Of a stretch of DNA of 64,000 bases, positions 37,081 through 48,366 are shown one piece after another. This DNA comes from Manis javanica. Its lineage: Eukaryota; Chordata; Mammalia; Pholidota; Manidae. The notes below the pieces were generated by a model. The model saw only the letters and a list, made by a program, of their open reading frames with translations, was not told the DNA's origin and did not search any database. Made by a program: the position numbers and the translations under genes. Positions within the stretch are counted from its first letter, which is position 1. Each line of letters starts with the position of its first letter. The DNA lies in the NCBI RefSeq assembly GCF_040802235.1, contig NC_133167.1, positions 8,920,501 through 8,984,500 of the forward strand, in the 5' to 3' direction.

Positions 37081-40000
37081 CCCTATTCACCCAAGAACTT
37101 ACTAACAGTAGTGACTTTTGGTTTTTCAAAATATTTATTTTAAATTATCTAGAAGAAAGCATACAGAATTAAACAGTACACTTGTAGATTAGCATAAATA
37201 CTCCCAAATTTGATACCTAGTATATGTATATTGCTTCTTAGAAAGTCATAGATTGAAAAGCAATGATAAAAGATTGAAGTTTAGACTCTGATTCTCAGCC
37301 TCCATCAAGTAGAAATTTCATTTTTTGTATACTCTTTACAAATGTTATTGAAGCACAATAGTGATTGACTTATTTTCCTCCAATCAGATAAAAAATAAAG
37401 CAAGCAAGTCCACAAAAGAGTCATCTGGCTCAAGTCAACAAAAGCATAAAGATTTATTAAGTCAACTATGAGTAAAGAAAGATGATATGAGGCCCTGAGA
37501 ACTCTTCTACTGTGATTAGCTGCAATGCATATTGCTTGGAAATGAATTGGTGGGGTGCTGAAATGCATAGAAATCAAAGTACTCTTAATATGGGAAAATA
37601 TAAATGAAACCAAACTTGCTCTCTCTAATTCATAATACAACTTTAAATATCTTGCATACAACTGATGGCAAAAGCATGATCTCTCTAAGTCAAGACTAGG
37701 TCATCTTTGGGAGTCTTCTGGTTGAAATGCCTCCTCCATCATCAGAATCACCCTATATTCCTCCTCCCAGCATGTGACACAGTGGAGGTAACTGATTCAG
37801 CTGGAACTGTAGCAGTGTTGGTCTGTAAAATAAGTCATTAGAGTAAATCTAAAGGTATTTACTTAGAAATAGCTAAACCCTCTGTAGCACTCCAGAGTTC
37901 CGTCAGAGCACATTTGCTAGAGAAACAGCTGCTAGCTGTGTGGGCCCCAGCCTGGCATGGAATTTATATCTTTAACTCACGTCATTAAATCCCCAGTAGA
38001 GCTCTAGAACACTGTGGTTGGGAAAGCCATGTTGGGATAGGTTTGGGACTCTCTCTGGGCCCCAGTCCTTTGGGTTCTGGGTCTTAGATACTTGATGAAT
38101 GTCTACAGAAAGAGTTCATCTTATTTTCTCCTGCCGTTCTCTATTCTTCCTACCACATCCTTCCAATCATGTGGGTTCCAAGAACAGACGAATCTGTGGA
38201 TTCTGGACTTCTCCCAGCTATATTAGATCCTGTTGGAGATTGCATTTGGGCTGCTCTCAACCCTGAATTCAGCATTTATCTCCCTGGGGGAAACTCTGGA
38301 CTAAAACAGGACCAGATGATCTGAACCAGTGGCTCGAGGACTGCCCAGAATTTAGGGAATTAGAAATGTTTGATATTGACATTAAATTTCTGGAGCAAAG
38401 TGAGGCTTTTGAGTTTTTTGAGGCTGTAGAAGTGCGGAGAAATCAGCCATTTGTATAGCTATTGCTGCAAAGGTGATAGAGCAACTTATTTCAGAATTTG
38501 CTGTATCCAGATTGCTGGCTAAAGAAAGCTATTGTTTTAGTAAATGCTTCAATTAAGCTTGTCTTCCTAAATGCTTAGAAAGTAGTACTGATATATATGT
38601 TTGTCCAGGCCTTTGATTTTATCCTTTTAGCACTTCTCAACACGTTCTTATTTATCTCTCTCTTCAACTAGTCTACCATGCAATGCCACTTGCAGTAGTT
38701 TAGGCTGTGCCCTTTCCTACTCAGAGTGATGGCCCCGTTAATAGAAAGACAATCTTTGAAATAGGTTAGTGAGAGGCCATCAATTTCATGTCTTTCCTAT
38801 TGATGTAAATGACTATATTTATTGCAGGAAACAAATTCACTTAGACACTGGTGAACTATAATCAACCAAGTAGGACCTAGAAGTAGTAAATGTTTCATTC
38901 AACAAATTTTACTTTAAAAATAAAATAGTCAGATGCCAGGTATGAAAAAGTATGAAATGAAATAGACATGAAGTACCTTAGAGTGAGATTTCTCCTCTAA
39001 AATGTCTGTGAGTGACATATGGTGGTTTTATGAATGCAAGATAAACGAACAGCAGGTAGAAATGCACTTTAATACTGGTTAAGTAAGCCTGGAAGTAATT
39101 ATCCTGAAACATTACCTTTGAAAATGGACAAAATATTTGATTTCCTCCTTTGCTAAGTCTATGACTTAGCAGTGGTAAGAGGTTTTTAAAAATACTACTT
39201 TTTATATTTGTCTAAGCAAATGGAGGTATATTTTGAAAATTTCTTTTTCTCATTTTCAAACTTTTAAGAGGGACTACCACGATTTGAAGTTTTCTCTTCT
39301 ATTTTGCGTTCATAAAATGCCTTTGAGTTTAACAAGCATACCCATTTTGTTTTGACTCCTAGTATGGCTTTAAAATCACATGAAGATGGCTGTGATTGTG
39401 TAACTTCTACTAACACGGTATTTCCTGTTAAGTTGGTGTTTGGGCCATAGTGCCGTATGCCCATGTTCTCGTTTGTGAATTTAAGCCAGGCTCTCTATGA
39501 CGGGGGCAAGGATGCCCTACAATACTGGGTCTAAGCAGGGTCAAGAGCTCAAGGTCATTTTTTTTTTCATTCTGGAGTAAGGATGGACTGGAGTGGATGT
39601 GAATCTTCCCTTGAGCCACCATTTCCCAGGCAAGAATATGTCAGGGCTAGGCTAACCCTGACTCCCAGCTGTCTTTCCTCAGGAGGCTCTGATGCTCTTC
39701 CTGAGCGTCTCGGTCCCTCACAGAAGCATATCCAAGGATTTGGAAAGTAGGATACATTTTCATAACTGGCTCAGGCTAGGCACGCAGCTGTGCCCTAGAA
39801 CTATCCAGAAGAATAGTCAGATGTCCAGAGTTACTCAAACACTTGGCTGCAAAAAATCATAACTGTGAGTTTTCAGCTTTCTGGATTTTCAGAAAAATAA
39901 ATATGGTTCAGCTGATGAAATCCAGAATAAAGTAGACACCTTTAAGAAAATCAGGAACCCATAAGTAAAAGATCTCTTGTCTGGGATTTTGGGAGAGTTT

Positions 40001-40139
40001 TGCACTTTATACAAACAGCAAATTTGGCTCTGTTGCTAGAGGTCATGACCCCGGCCTCGGATCTTTGATTTGCCAGAGAAGTGCTGACTGACAGAGCCAC
40101 TGGTACGGCATCTCATGGCTGCTCCTCTTAATCTCCTAG

Positions 40140-40271
40140 GTGAAGAGTGTGACATCGACATAAACGAATGTGACAGTAACCCCTGCCATCACGCTGGCAC
40201 CTGCCTGGACCAGCCCAACAGCTATACCTGCCACTGCCCCCACGGCTGGGTGGGAGCAAACTGTGAAATCC
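40140..40271 (+). CDS. DNER: DNER exon: calcium-binding EGF-like domain
   Basis: A 132-bp exon, acceptor 'aatctcctag', donor GTAAGT, phase 1 at both ends. It completes the previous module (GEEC) and encodes the last EGF-like domain, DIDINEC through CHHAGTC, CLDQPNSYTCHC and ending GANCEI. The DxDxNE start and the C3-C4 element CxDx4YxC are the calcium-binding and Asp-hydroxylation signature, not present in the two preceding modules. The O-glucose (CDSNPC) and O-fucose (CHHAGTC) consensus patterns are both present. The nearby frame 40115-40339 has its first Met in the intron and is not a separate gene. Confidence 0.95.
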
Positions 40272-41499
40272 GTAAGTGTTTCTGCCGCTCAGCCGCTGCT
40301 TTCCAATGTCACATTGGCATCCATAAGAAGACGATCTGACTTTGCTCAGCTAGCCCCTTGTCACTAACGGGTGTGGCAGTGAGGCCCAGAGAGGTCCAAC
40401 CTGGGTCACCTGTGCCTCCTGAGTCCCATGCCCATATGATGCTGCTCCCACTCCTTCCTGAGTCGGAATCCACCCTTCCACTGGGATGAAAATGTGCCAG
40501 TGTCATCCGGAGTTCACTGCCGCTAATACAGCCAAAAAATGTGTTTAACAGAAAAGCGTTAGAATCGTATCAAAAATAGAGTTTGTGATGAAACGTGAAA
40601 AATCACACAGAATGAAAATTCACTTCCCATTTATGTCTTCAAGTGTCTTCAAACGTATTGGTCTCCATCAGTTGCCTGGAAAGAAGTCCAGTGAGGATAA
40701 GTATATCAAGAAATCTGAAAAACACTTTGAGCTGCTTAGAGCTAAACGTTCCTTAAAGATGAAATGATAGGAGTTTGAAATCTCATAGTCAACATTTGTA
40801 TATATTACAATAATGGATTACCAGGGTTGAGGTAGAAATAAGAACTGATGTGGCATTGTTCTGGGAAATGCAAAAAGTTAGACTTTGAAAGATGTTTTCC
40901 TCCCATTTAAATTAGTGAGGAGATTGGATTGTTCCTAAATCTGCTTCCTGGGCCTTCACCTCTTTATTAGGTCAACACAGATTATCTGCTGTATAAGTTT
41001 GGAAGGAGGCAAATACAGACCTGTAGCCCTGTCTGTCTGTCTGTCTCCTTGCTTGGCTGGCCTCTTCCTCTCCATGCTGGAGGTGTTCCTGCAGGTGGTC
41101 TAGCACTGCCCATGGCTGCAAGCAGATTCTTCATGCACATCTCAGGTGTGGTGGGGAGGGGAGCGGCAGTACTGGAAGACCTTCTTATCCACAAATATGG
41201 ACCACATTCTCCAGCATTGACTTGACTAGTGACATAAGGTGCCATCTGGGCTCTTTGCTTTTGGCTCAGAGCTTGAGAGGGGAAGATGCTCATATAAAGA
41301 ATGGTCTTAGGACCACCTGCCCTTGCTGAAGATGGGGAGAATTACTCTCCTGTTGAAGAAAGATACAGAAAGGGATTCCAATGGTCCAAGTGTTACTGGC
41401 TGTGACTTGGGGTAGGAAGTTAAGACTAAGGTAGGTGTATTAAGTCCAGTCTGCTGGAGTCTGTTGGTGGAAAGGACCCCCAGATGTGGGTCAGCAGGA

Positions 41500-41600
41500 T
41501 GTTGGTTGTTGCCCTGGCCATGGCACTCCTTGTATTTAATTGTGCTGAGCCTAAGTTTACTTATCCATAAAGTGGGAATGGCAGTTCTGTGCAATGACAA
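41500..41600 (+). repeat. MIR fragment, sense
   Basis: 'gctgagcctaagtttacttatccataaagtgggaatggcag' is the MIR core 'gagcctcagtttcctcatctgtaaaatggggataa' region after mutation. Confidence 0.55.
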
Positions 41601-41837
41601 ATTTTGTGTTTTGGAGCAGAGTAATATCTGTTTATATCTTTTAGGTCTTAATTGTGAAGATAAATATGCAGGAGGGTATGGATAATAAGTCAAGAACATG
41701 CAAGATGCCCTCAAATTCTGAAGTAACATCCTATAGTTATGAAAAGTCTGTTTTATTTGAATCCAGTGATGATAATATAGATAATAATATAGACAAAGAT
41801 ATAGAAGGACAGAATATTAAAAAGTTACAAGTCAGCT

Positions 41838-42005
41838 TCAAATCCTAGCTCCATCATATTCTACCTATGTGACTTGGACAGACAAATGTACCTCTTGGAG
41901 CTTCGTCTTTCTCACTTTTAAGATGGCAATGGGAAGATTGCTGTAAGGATGAAAAGAGGCAAATGCTATGCAGTAGGCACTAAATAAATGCTAGTTTACA
42001 GTAGG
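41838..42005 (+). repeat. MIR SINE, sense
   Basis: In order: 'caaatcctagctccatca', 'tatgtgacttggacagac', 'tttctcacttttaagatggcaatgg', 'gtaaggatgaaaagaggcaaatgc', 'cagtaggcactaaataaatgc'. A nearly full-length MIR. Confidence 0.75.
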
Positions 42006-42474
42006 TCTTATACCATGAACTGCTCTCAGGGGAGACTACCTCCAGCAGTTGTCTTTTTCAATGATGCATGCCTAGTGCACAGGCCACCCTGAGTGGCTGG
42101 ATTCGATGGGATCCATTGTACATCTTGGACCACATTTGAGCTCTCTGTTCACCCAGAGGAGTGCTTTCCACTTGAGGATTTCATTTGCACCATTAGGCCA
42201 AGGCATGAAAGTAAATGTCATCACAGATTAGGCTCTGCCAGGTTCCAGTGCTGGATGCTTCCACCCTGGACTGAGTGACTTCTCAAGGCTGCCCACATTC
42301 AGTGGCTCAAAGCCCCTTCCTCCATCTGCAGAGCCAGCAGTCATGTCACTGTGACCTCTGCTTCCATTCCCATATCTCCTTCACCAACTCTGCCGTGTCT
42401 CCAGCCTTCCCGTGTCCCTCATCCATCATAGGGAGTATGATGGTACATTTGCATAAACAGTTGGGATTTTTAAA

Positions 42475-42720
42475 AATAAAATTAATTATTCTTACTCCCC
42501 ATCTGGACCTTCACTTCACACTTCAATGGTAACAACTATTAACCATTATTGTGTATTTTTCCAGATGTATTCAGTCATTTTCTCCTACTTGTAAGTGGGA
42601 CTATTCTATACATGCTATTCAGTATCTGGCTTTTATGCTTAATAATGAATTGATACTTACAATATACTGAATGTTTATCCATGTTGGCTTATGCAGGTCT
42701 ACCTAATTTTTTAGACATCA
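42475..42720 (-). repeat. L1M-type LINE fragment, antisense
   Basis: 'aaccattattgtgtatttttccagatgtattc' and 'gggactattctatacatgctattcagtatctggc' fit the reverse complement of an old L1, the same section as near 33000. Confidence 0.5.
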
Positions 42721-42825
42721 CATGGCTTCTACCGTAGTTCCTCAAACCCTGCCCTATCTTCACATGCAGCCAGAATCATCTTTCCTTATCGTTTTCTAAA
42801 CGCATGTGGCCTTTTTTCCTTTTTA

Positions 42826-42888
42826 AATTGTTTTCCATTTTTTTATTATGGTAGAGCACATTTAACATGAAAACACCTTAACCATTTT
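42826..42888 (-). mobile_element. L1M 3' UTR fragment, antisense (left of insertion)
   Basis: 'tattatggtagagcacatttaacatgaaaacaccttaaccatt' is L1M 3' UTR read as reverse complement. It resumes at 43330 with 'ccttaaccattttaagtgtgcagttt', showing that the interval between is an insertion. Confidence 0.7.
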
Positions 42889-43329
42889 TTTTAGGAGAGC
42901 AATTGAGAGACTTTTATTTAGAGATAAAGCGAGAGGACAGAGCTCCTGGCTCAGGCTAGGGGGCGACAAGAGAGCCCCGGGGTGGTGCCTTGTCCAGGGG
43001 TTTTATAGGCAGTGAGAGACAAAGGGCTGGGGCTGTACACCTGCTAAGTGGTCCCAAAATGTTTATCTTTGAAGAGACATTAAGTTTCTTATTAGTCTTC
43101 CTGGTTATTTACAAGAAATGTACTGCTCTGATTTCCTCCCAGGATAGCAGCTCCCTGGTCTGGGAGCCTGTCGCTCAAGGCTGCCCGCTTTGCTCCCAGG
43201 GTGGGCGGAGTTGTCTGTTTGTTAAACAGGATGTTAAAGTTACTTTTTAACAAAGTGGGTTTTAAAAATGCAATCTTATTTTCAAGAAGGAATCCTTCCT
43301 GTTTGTACTATGTTGTTTGGGGCTTGCTG
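42889..43329 (-). mobile_element. polyadenylated retroviral LTR transcript copy (ERV-derived), 5' truncated
   Basis: On the minus strand the element shows a TATAAAA box (43001-43007), then AATAAA (42913-42918), then a run of A (T-run 42885-42892, overlapping the duplication). It is flanked by a perfect 13-bp duplication, CCTTAACCATTTT, at 42876-42888 and 43330-43342. The LTR layout U3-R is as in endogenous retroviruses. Ending in poly(A) with a long duplication indicates insertion by the LINE-1 machinery, not by integrase, which gives 4-6 bp and retains U5. There are no retroviral coding frames; the 86-codon frame at 42990-43250 has no recognised domain. Confidence 0.65.
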
Positions 43330-43650
43330 CCTTAACCATTTTAAGTGTGCAGTTTCAGGGGTTCACATGGTTGTGCGAACCCCTTTCATCCTGCGAAACT
43401 GAAACCTGGTACCTGTTAGGCATTAACTCCCCATGACCCCCTCCTCCCTGACCCTTGCAACAACCATTCTACTCTTCTTTCTTTGCAAAATCTCCCCTTT
43501 TCCCTCACTCCAGCCTCTAGCAGCCATGATCCGACTCTCTTGTACTATGAGTTCCGCTTCCATTTTTTCTTCAGATGCCACATTGAAGTGAGATCGGCCA
43601 TATTTGTCTTTGTGTGCCTGACCTATTTCACTTAGCGTGAACATCTTCCA
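43330..43650 (-). mobile_element. L1M 3' UTR fragment, antisense (right of insertion)
   Basis: Continues the L1 from 42888 with 'ccttaaccattttaagtgtgcag', 'acccttgcaacaaccattctac', 'actatgagttcc' and 'tgacctatttcacttagcgtgaacatcttccagg', the same landmarks as at 18540-18840 and 57860-57990. Confidence 0.75.
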
Positions 43651-43899
43651 GGTGGTTGCAAGTGGCAGAGGCATCTCTTCAAAGTGCAAATCTGAAGACT
43701 CAGACCCTCCCTCCCACTGCAGTTTCCATCCCTGAGCAGGCCACACTCCTGTCACAATAAATAACTAACTGAAAACCAAGGACCACACTGCTCCTCTGGG
43801 ATGCCTCAGGGGTGACCCTCCTTGCTCCCTGGGGCAGCCGCAGTCTCCCCCTCTGGCACCTCTTTCTGCTCTCTGCTTCCTCCCAGGCTTTTGCCTGGA

Positions 43900-44215
43900 A
43901 CAGGCTTCTCTGACTCTCCCCCATCCCTGGTGGACACCTGCTCACCCTTAGAGCCCAGCTCCCTGTGGGCTCCCATCGCAGAAGCTCCCGATTCTCCAGT
44001 TAGATGGAGCTTCTCCTTGTCCTCTTTAGGAGCCCCGTGGAGTTTGTCCCCAGTGGCTTTTCATGCTGTATGTCCACATTTACTTTCTGATCATTTGTTT
44101 GATCTCTAGGTGCTTCAAAAGACTGGGGTCCCTGGAGCCCACTTTCTCTGCCTTCCCTACTTTTATTCCCAGCAACCAGCACAATATCTGGCACACAGTA
44201 GGTGCTTAATTAATG
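43900..44215 (+). repeat. L2 LINE 3' end, sense
   Basis: Ends with 'accagcacaatatctggcacacagtaggtgcttaattaatgtttga', a clear L2 3' terminus, preceded by CT-rich L2-like sequence. The left boundary is uncertain. Confidence 0.6.
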
Positions 44216-46689
44216 TTTGACCAGCGAGTGGATCCCTACAAAAGGGATAAGCTATTCCTTCATTCCCTTTCCCATGCCTTCCTCTTCTGAACATTTAGTG
44301 AGAGCTATTGGTATTTTCCAATCTCATTGACTGCTTTGATTGTCCGAATAACTTATAGCTGTAAAAAACATGAGGTAATTTGAAATCCTTCTTACAATTG
44401 TTCTAGATAGCAGATGGTCTCAAAAATTATTTAGCTGTCTAAGTGACATCTACACAAAGGACACTCTCACTGTCTTTTTAAATAGCATAGGTGGGCACAT
44501 TAGTGTAGCTACATTCATGTAGGTAAATTAAGAAACAGATATGGGCAATGCGTTTTAGAATTAAGTTTATAAATCTAATGAAGTCTGTTTTTGGTGGAAG
44601 GGAAGTTGTTGGCGAGTCTGATTTTATTCTCAGTTTGGCCATGACTGCCTGTTTACCTTGAGCAGCTGCTCCAAGCCCAGCTTCTCTATGTATCTCATGG
44701 TGATGTTTTTAGCACCAACTGACATGTTAAAGGCAAAAGAACTTTGGAAAATACAATACCTCAAGCAAATTTAGTTTGACCTGAAATACAAATGGTCTCT
44801 TAGGCTCCAAAGTGGGACATTTTTCTGAGCAGTTCGTGTGCATGCACTCCCAGGCAGGCACCTGCTGGGTCTCCTGTCAGCACACGCTGGCACACAACTC
44901 TTCACCAAGCTGAGCTGCCGCTGGCATAGTAAATGATTCATGCCGTGAAACTCCCGGGATGCAGCAAAGCGATGACTTATGAGGGCTGTGCCTGGACAGG
45001 GAGATGGCAGCTGCAGCCACCTGGTACAGATAAATCTGGTGCTTCTCAGACCAAGTGTTGGATTTATTCAGATTCGCCTGTCTACTCACCCCGTTAGCAT
45101 ATAAAGCAGCCACATTCTCTTCTCTCAGGGAAGTTTGAGATGACAGTAAGGTGGAAAAAGAAAAGGGCGGGGGGAGAAAACAGAACTTTTAGGAGAAATT
45201 TCAAGAAAGTTCTCCCCAAAGTCCAAAAGGCTTGGAATGCAGAGTTTGGGGAAATAGAGCAGATGGTCACATATGCAGGCAGGTTGGGCAGCTTGTCAGG
45301 CCTGCGACATTGTGCTGAGCATGTAACCCAGGGCTTGTCTATCCACTGTCGTGGCCATGTTTGCACCTGCTGTGTGTATACAGTTGATATGACGTGTAAG
45401 CTGCCCACATCCTATCAGTTATGCATCAACTATAAGAACCATCAAGAACTGTGTGGCCCTGCCACAGTGGTCAGATGTGAGCCCTCTGCCCCCTTGGGGT
45501 AGCAAGAGTTTGGGCTGCCCTTGAGTTGATGCTACATGGGTGTGTGTTCACATATTGTGAGCTTTGGGCTCCTGCCCACAGCTGAATTTTTCAGAGAATG
45601 TATTCAAGAAATACTTGGAAATCAAGTAAGTCACGCTTCCCTTTCAGCCAGAAGAGTGAGTGTCTCTCTCAGTGTGTGCCAGGTATTGACAAATGAAAAG
45701 GCTGCCAATTTGAAGACTGAGCCGTAGTTCTGGTTTCACAAAACACCTTCTCCCCTCCACTGCAACCATTTATTTGCAGTTATTTATGACCATGTGCCTG
45801 TGTGTGAACTGGTTCAGATGGAGCAGTGAGTGAGCTGATGGTCCCTCTGTACTGTTCCATGGACTTTGTGAGCTCAGGCAGGCAGGCCCAATGGCAAAAC
45901 CCAACCTCTGGGGTAAAAACCCGGGAGTCCCAAGATGTGGACACAAACACAAAAGTCAACTCATTCATTCTATTCTTCTCAGGCTCTCAGAAACCATCTA
46001 GGCCTGGGTGTGGGTCCTTTTCCCATTAGGCTTCTAGGGAAGGGGTCTGCATGCTTAGCTTTCGTTTGGGTATCTACTTGTGTCTGAACTTTGGACTATA
46101 ACTTTTCAGGGCAAAGAATAGCTGATTCTTGGACCACATGATCAGTAAATATATAGCTAAGATAACGGTATAAGTACCCAGAAACCATAAATTCTCTCAC
46201 CTAACATGGAACAGTCAGAAGAGTCCAGAGGACTTCATGGGAAGACATTCTTGCCCACCCCCCGCATGCCATTTCTGGGCACCAGGAGTCTTAATGAAAA
46301 CATGATGGCCTGGAGGTGTGCTGGTGGTGAGAGGAGAGAAGCATCTTCTTTTCCATGTGAATTTAGCTTCTTTAACCCTTTTAAATTTTCTCAGATTCCT
46401 TTCAAATCCTGTTCACGTTATCCTGTACATTCCATTTGTGTGCAGGTCTCTAGACAGGACATAATTTGACACACTTGACCTGTGCCAGACACAGAGATTA
46501 TGTTCCATTCTTCCGTTTTTCTCCCACTCATACAGGTTGGTGTATTTTGAAAGAGTTCAGGCAATGTTTGATAATCCTCAGCTCAGAGCATGAGCCTCAG
46601 AGGACAGCATCCTCTTCCTCTTTAGACCTCCCTCCTCCACCCCCACTGCTGCTCCTCCCCAGGGACCACCCACCACATGCCCAGTCATG

Positions 46690-46880
46690 GACTTCCTTAC
46701 TTTTCTTATGTGTTTTCTAATTTATACTCCCAGCAAGCCCATGGGGTATACATTGCTATTTTCTTCTAATAAATGAAGAAAATGAGGCTCAGGGGGATGA
46801 AGTAAATGTTGCAGCCAGGATTGAAAGCAAGGTTGGTGTGATCCCAAGGCCCACACTCTTTCCACTAGTTATGCTGGAAG
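46690..46880 (-). repeat. MIR SINE, antisense
   Basis: 'cccagcaagcccatggggtatacattgctattttc', 'gaagaaaatgaggctcaggggg', 'gcagccaggattgaaagc', 'ccacactctttccactagttatgctgg' follow the MIR reverse complement. Confidence 0.75.
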
Positions 46881-47029
46881 GTAATCCCATGGATGTTTTT
46901 TTCAAATAACTTATTTCTTATTTTTAAATTATTGTGAAAGAAATACATTCTTCTTTTGAAAAAATGTGGAAAAGACTGACAAGTTTAAGGGAGGAAATAA
47001 AAATCACTTGTAATCGTGCCTTCCAGAGA

Positions 47030-47215
47030 TCACATTTATTTGCACGTTGCTGTGTGAAGCAGAGGCTAAGAGCTTGGACCGAGGTTGCCCTCACCCAGCA
47101 GGTGATGTCAGCTTCCTGAACAGTGGAGAGAGAGAATAATATGTCTTCTGTTTACCAAATGAAAGCTTAGCACAGTGAGAAGACAGCAAATGTTCATCAT
47201 TATTATCATTGTATT
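47030..47215 (+). repeat. MIR-like fragment
   Basis: 'gaagcagaggctaagagcttggacc' and 'cttagcacagtgagaagacagcaaatgttcatcattattatcattg' are consistent with MIR in sense direction. The middle is poorly matched. Confidence 0.45.
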
Positions 47216-47219
47216 CTGA

Positions 47220-47975
47220 GCTTTTTGGCATGCTGACAGATACTTTAAGCTCACACACGATTGAATGGTACAATTGGGTCCTGTTCGGTAACCTTCTTTT
47301 ATTCTTTTGCTATTTGATGAACGTCTTTCCATCTTACTGAGAGTTGACTATGTAGGTTATTTCCCAGTTTTTCACTTTTATAAATTGTGTTGTCTCCTGG
47401 TGAGGTGGAGAGAGAATATGAGGGTGCGGTGGGGGCTCTAGTTATATCTGGAACATTTTATTCCTTTAAAAAAGACCTGAAAAAAATCTAAAGCAAAAAT
47501 GGTCAAATATGAACATTTATTAACTGTGAGCAGTGAGCACATGGCTGCCTTTTTCTAAATGTGTAATAGTTGATATTTAACATTTAAAATTGTGGTTCTG
47601 AGATGAAATTGTACATAGGGCTTTATGCCTTTATAGGACCATTTCCTCAGCATAAATTAAAAAATTAGAATTTATGGGACAAAGGATATATCATTTAGTC
47701 CTGACACATTTCCCTAAAATAATTGTCAACTGTAGTTATCAAAACTTGAAAGTAATATCTGGAAACTGATAGAGGAATTGCATTTAAAAATAATTAGGAA
47801 ACTAAACAATTTTCTACTTGTATTTCTGCAGTGAGTTCCTTTTTTATGTCATTTGCCCATTTTTCTATTGTGTGTTCCTGGTTTTTCTTAGTAATTTGTA
47901 AGAGGTCTTTATATATAAAAGCCCTTGATATTAGCCCTTGATCTAGGTTATACATAGAAAATAATTCTTCCTAGT
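47220..47975 (-). repeat. L1ME/HAL1-type LINE fragment, antisense
   Basis: 'gatgaacgtctttccatc', 'ttatttcccagtttttcacttttataaat', 'ggaccatttcctcagcataaatt', 'gtcatttgcccatttttctattgtg' and 'ttagtaatttgtaagaggtctttatata' are classical antisense old-L1 landmarks. It stops about 100 bp before the acceptor at 48080. Confidence 0.7.
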
Positions 47976-48080
47976 TCGGACAACCCTTCTATTTTAACTT
48001 GCTGATGTAAGGACAGGAAAGACCTTTCCCTTCTAAAGGCCACAGCTCACATCCAGCCTCATGCTTGCTGTTGCCTTCAG

Positions 48081-48327
48081 ACCTGCAGTGGCGGACCGGG
48101 CACATGGCGGAGAGCCTCACCGGCATGCCTCGGCACTCCCTGTACATCATCATCGGAGCCCTGTGTGTCGCCTTCATCCTGATGCTGATCATCCTCATCG
48201 TGGGGATTTGCCGCATCAGCCGCATCGAGTACCAGGGCTCCTCCAGGCCGGCCTACGAGGAGTTCTACAACTGCCGCAGCATCGACAGCGAGTTCAGCAA
48301 CGCGATCGCGTCCATCCGGCATGCCAG
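48081..48327 (+). CDS. DNER: DNER exon: juxtamembrane, transmembrane helix and proximal tail
   Basis: A 247-bp exon, acceptor 'ttgccttcag', phase 1 in and phase 2 out. It encodes a juxtamembrane stretch beginning HLQWRTGHMAESLTGMPRHS, then a single hydrophobic helix at 48140-48211 (Leu-Tyr-Ile-Ile-Ile to Val-Gly-Ile-Cys), followed by the basic stop-transfer residues RISR. In the tail, 48254-48265 encodes YEEF, a YxxPhi sorting signal; DNER's tail is reported to carry a tyrosine-based motif that keeps it to somatodendritic membranes. The tail continues with RSIDSEFSNAIASIRHA. The donor GTGGGC is weaker than the others in this gene and a G-rich tract follows. The frame stays open 214 bp past the donor. 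Confidence 0.95.
48254..48265 (+). other. DNER: YEEF tyrosine sorting motif in DNER tail
   Basis: Encodes Tyr-Glu-Glu-Phe, about 14 residues after the membrane helix, matching the YxxPhi signal bound by AP adaptor mu subunits. A conserved position and spacing for clathrin-dependent sorting; the role in this species is inferred. Confidence 0.6.
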
Positions 48328-48339
48328 GTGGGCTGCTCG

Positions 48340-48366
48340 AGGCTGGGGAGGAGGAGGGGGGGAGGT
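48340..48366 (+). promoter_or_regulatory. G-rich tract after splice donor (possible G-quadruplex)
   Basis: Starts 13 bp after the donor of the membrane-helix exon and contains GGGG, GG, GG, GGGGGG and GG runs separated by one or two bases. Intronic G triplets near weak donors can bind hnRNP H-type factors and influence 5' splice site choice. The role here is inferred. Confidence 0.35.

Larger units (their letters stand above)
31532..40139 (+). other. DNER: DNER intron (8,608 bp, phase 1)
   Basis: Bounded by GTAGGT and 'tctcctag'. LINE fragments dominate: L1M 32930-33990, L2 34240-34570, old L1 35160-36330. A GC-rich block lies at 31980-32680. 37130-40080 is mostly AT-rich sequence without a repeat I can name and without any supported exon. 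Confidence 0.9.
40272..48080 (+). other. DNER: DNER intron (7,809 bp, phase 1)
   Basis: Bounded by GTAAGT and 'ttgccttcag'. It contains MIR copies, several antisense L1M fragments, an LTR-transcript insertion and an L2 fragment, all listed. Long stretches such as 44220-46690 show nothing I can assign; the frames 45140-45502 and 45536-45727 there have no domain. Confidence 0.9.

Noticed and set aside
40115-40339. 74-codon frame with EGF signature as a separate small gene
   Set aside because: It is the DNER calcium-binding EGF exon with intron-derived ends.
41768-41812. GATA-rich stretch as a regulatory cluster
   Set aside because: An irregular A/T/G low-complexity run of about 45 bp; no evidence beyond composition.
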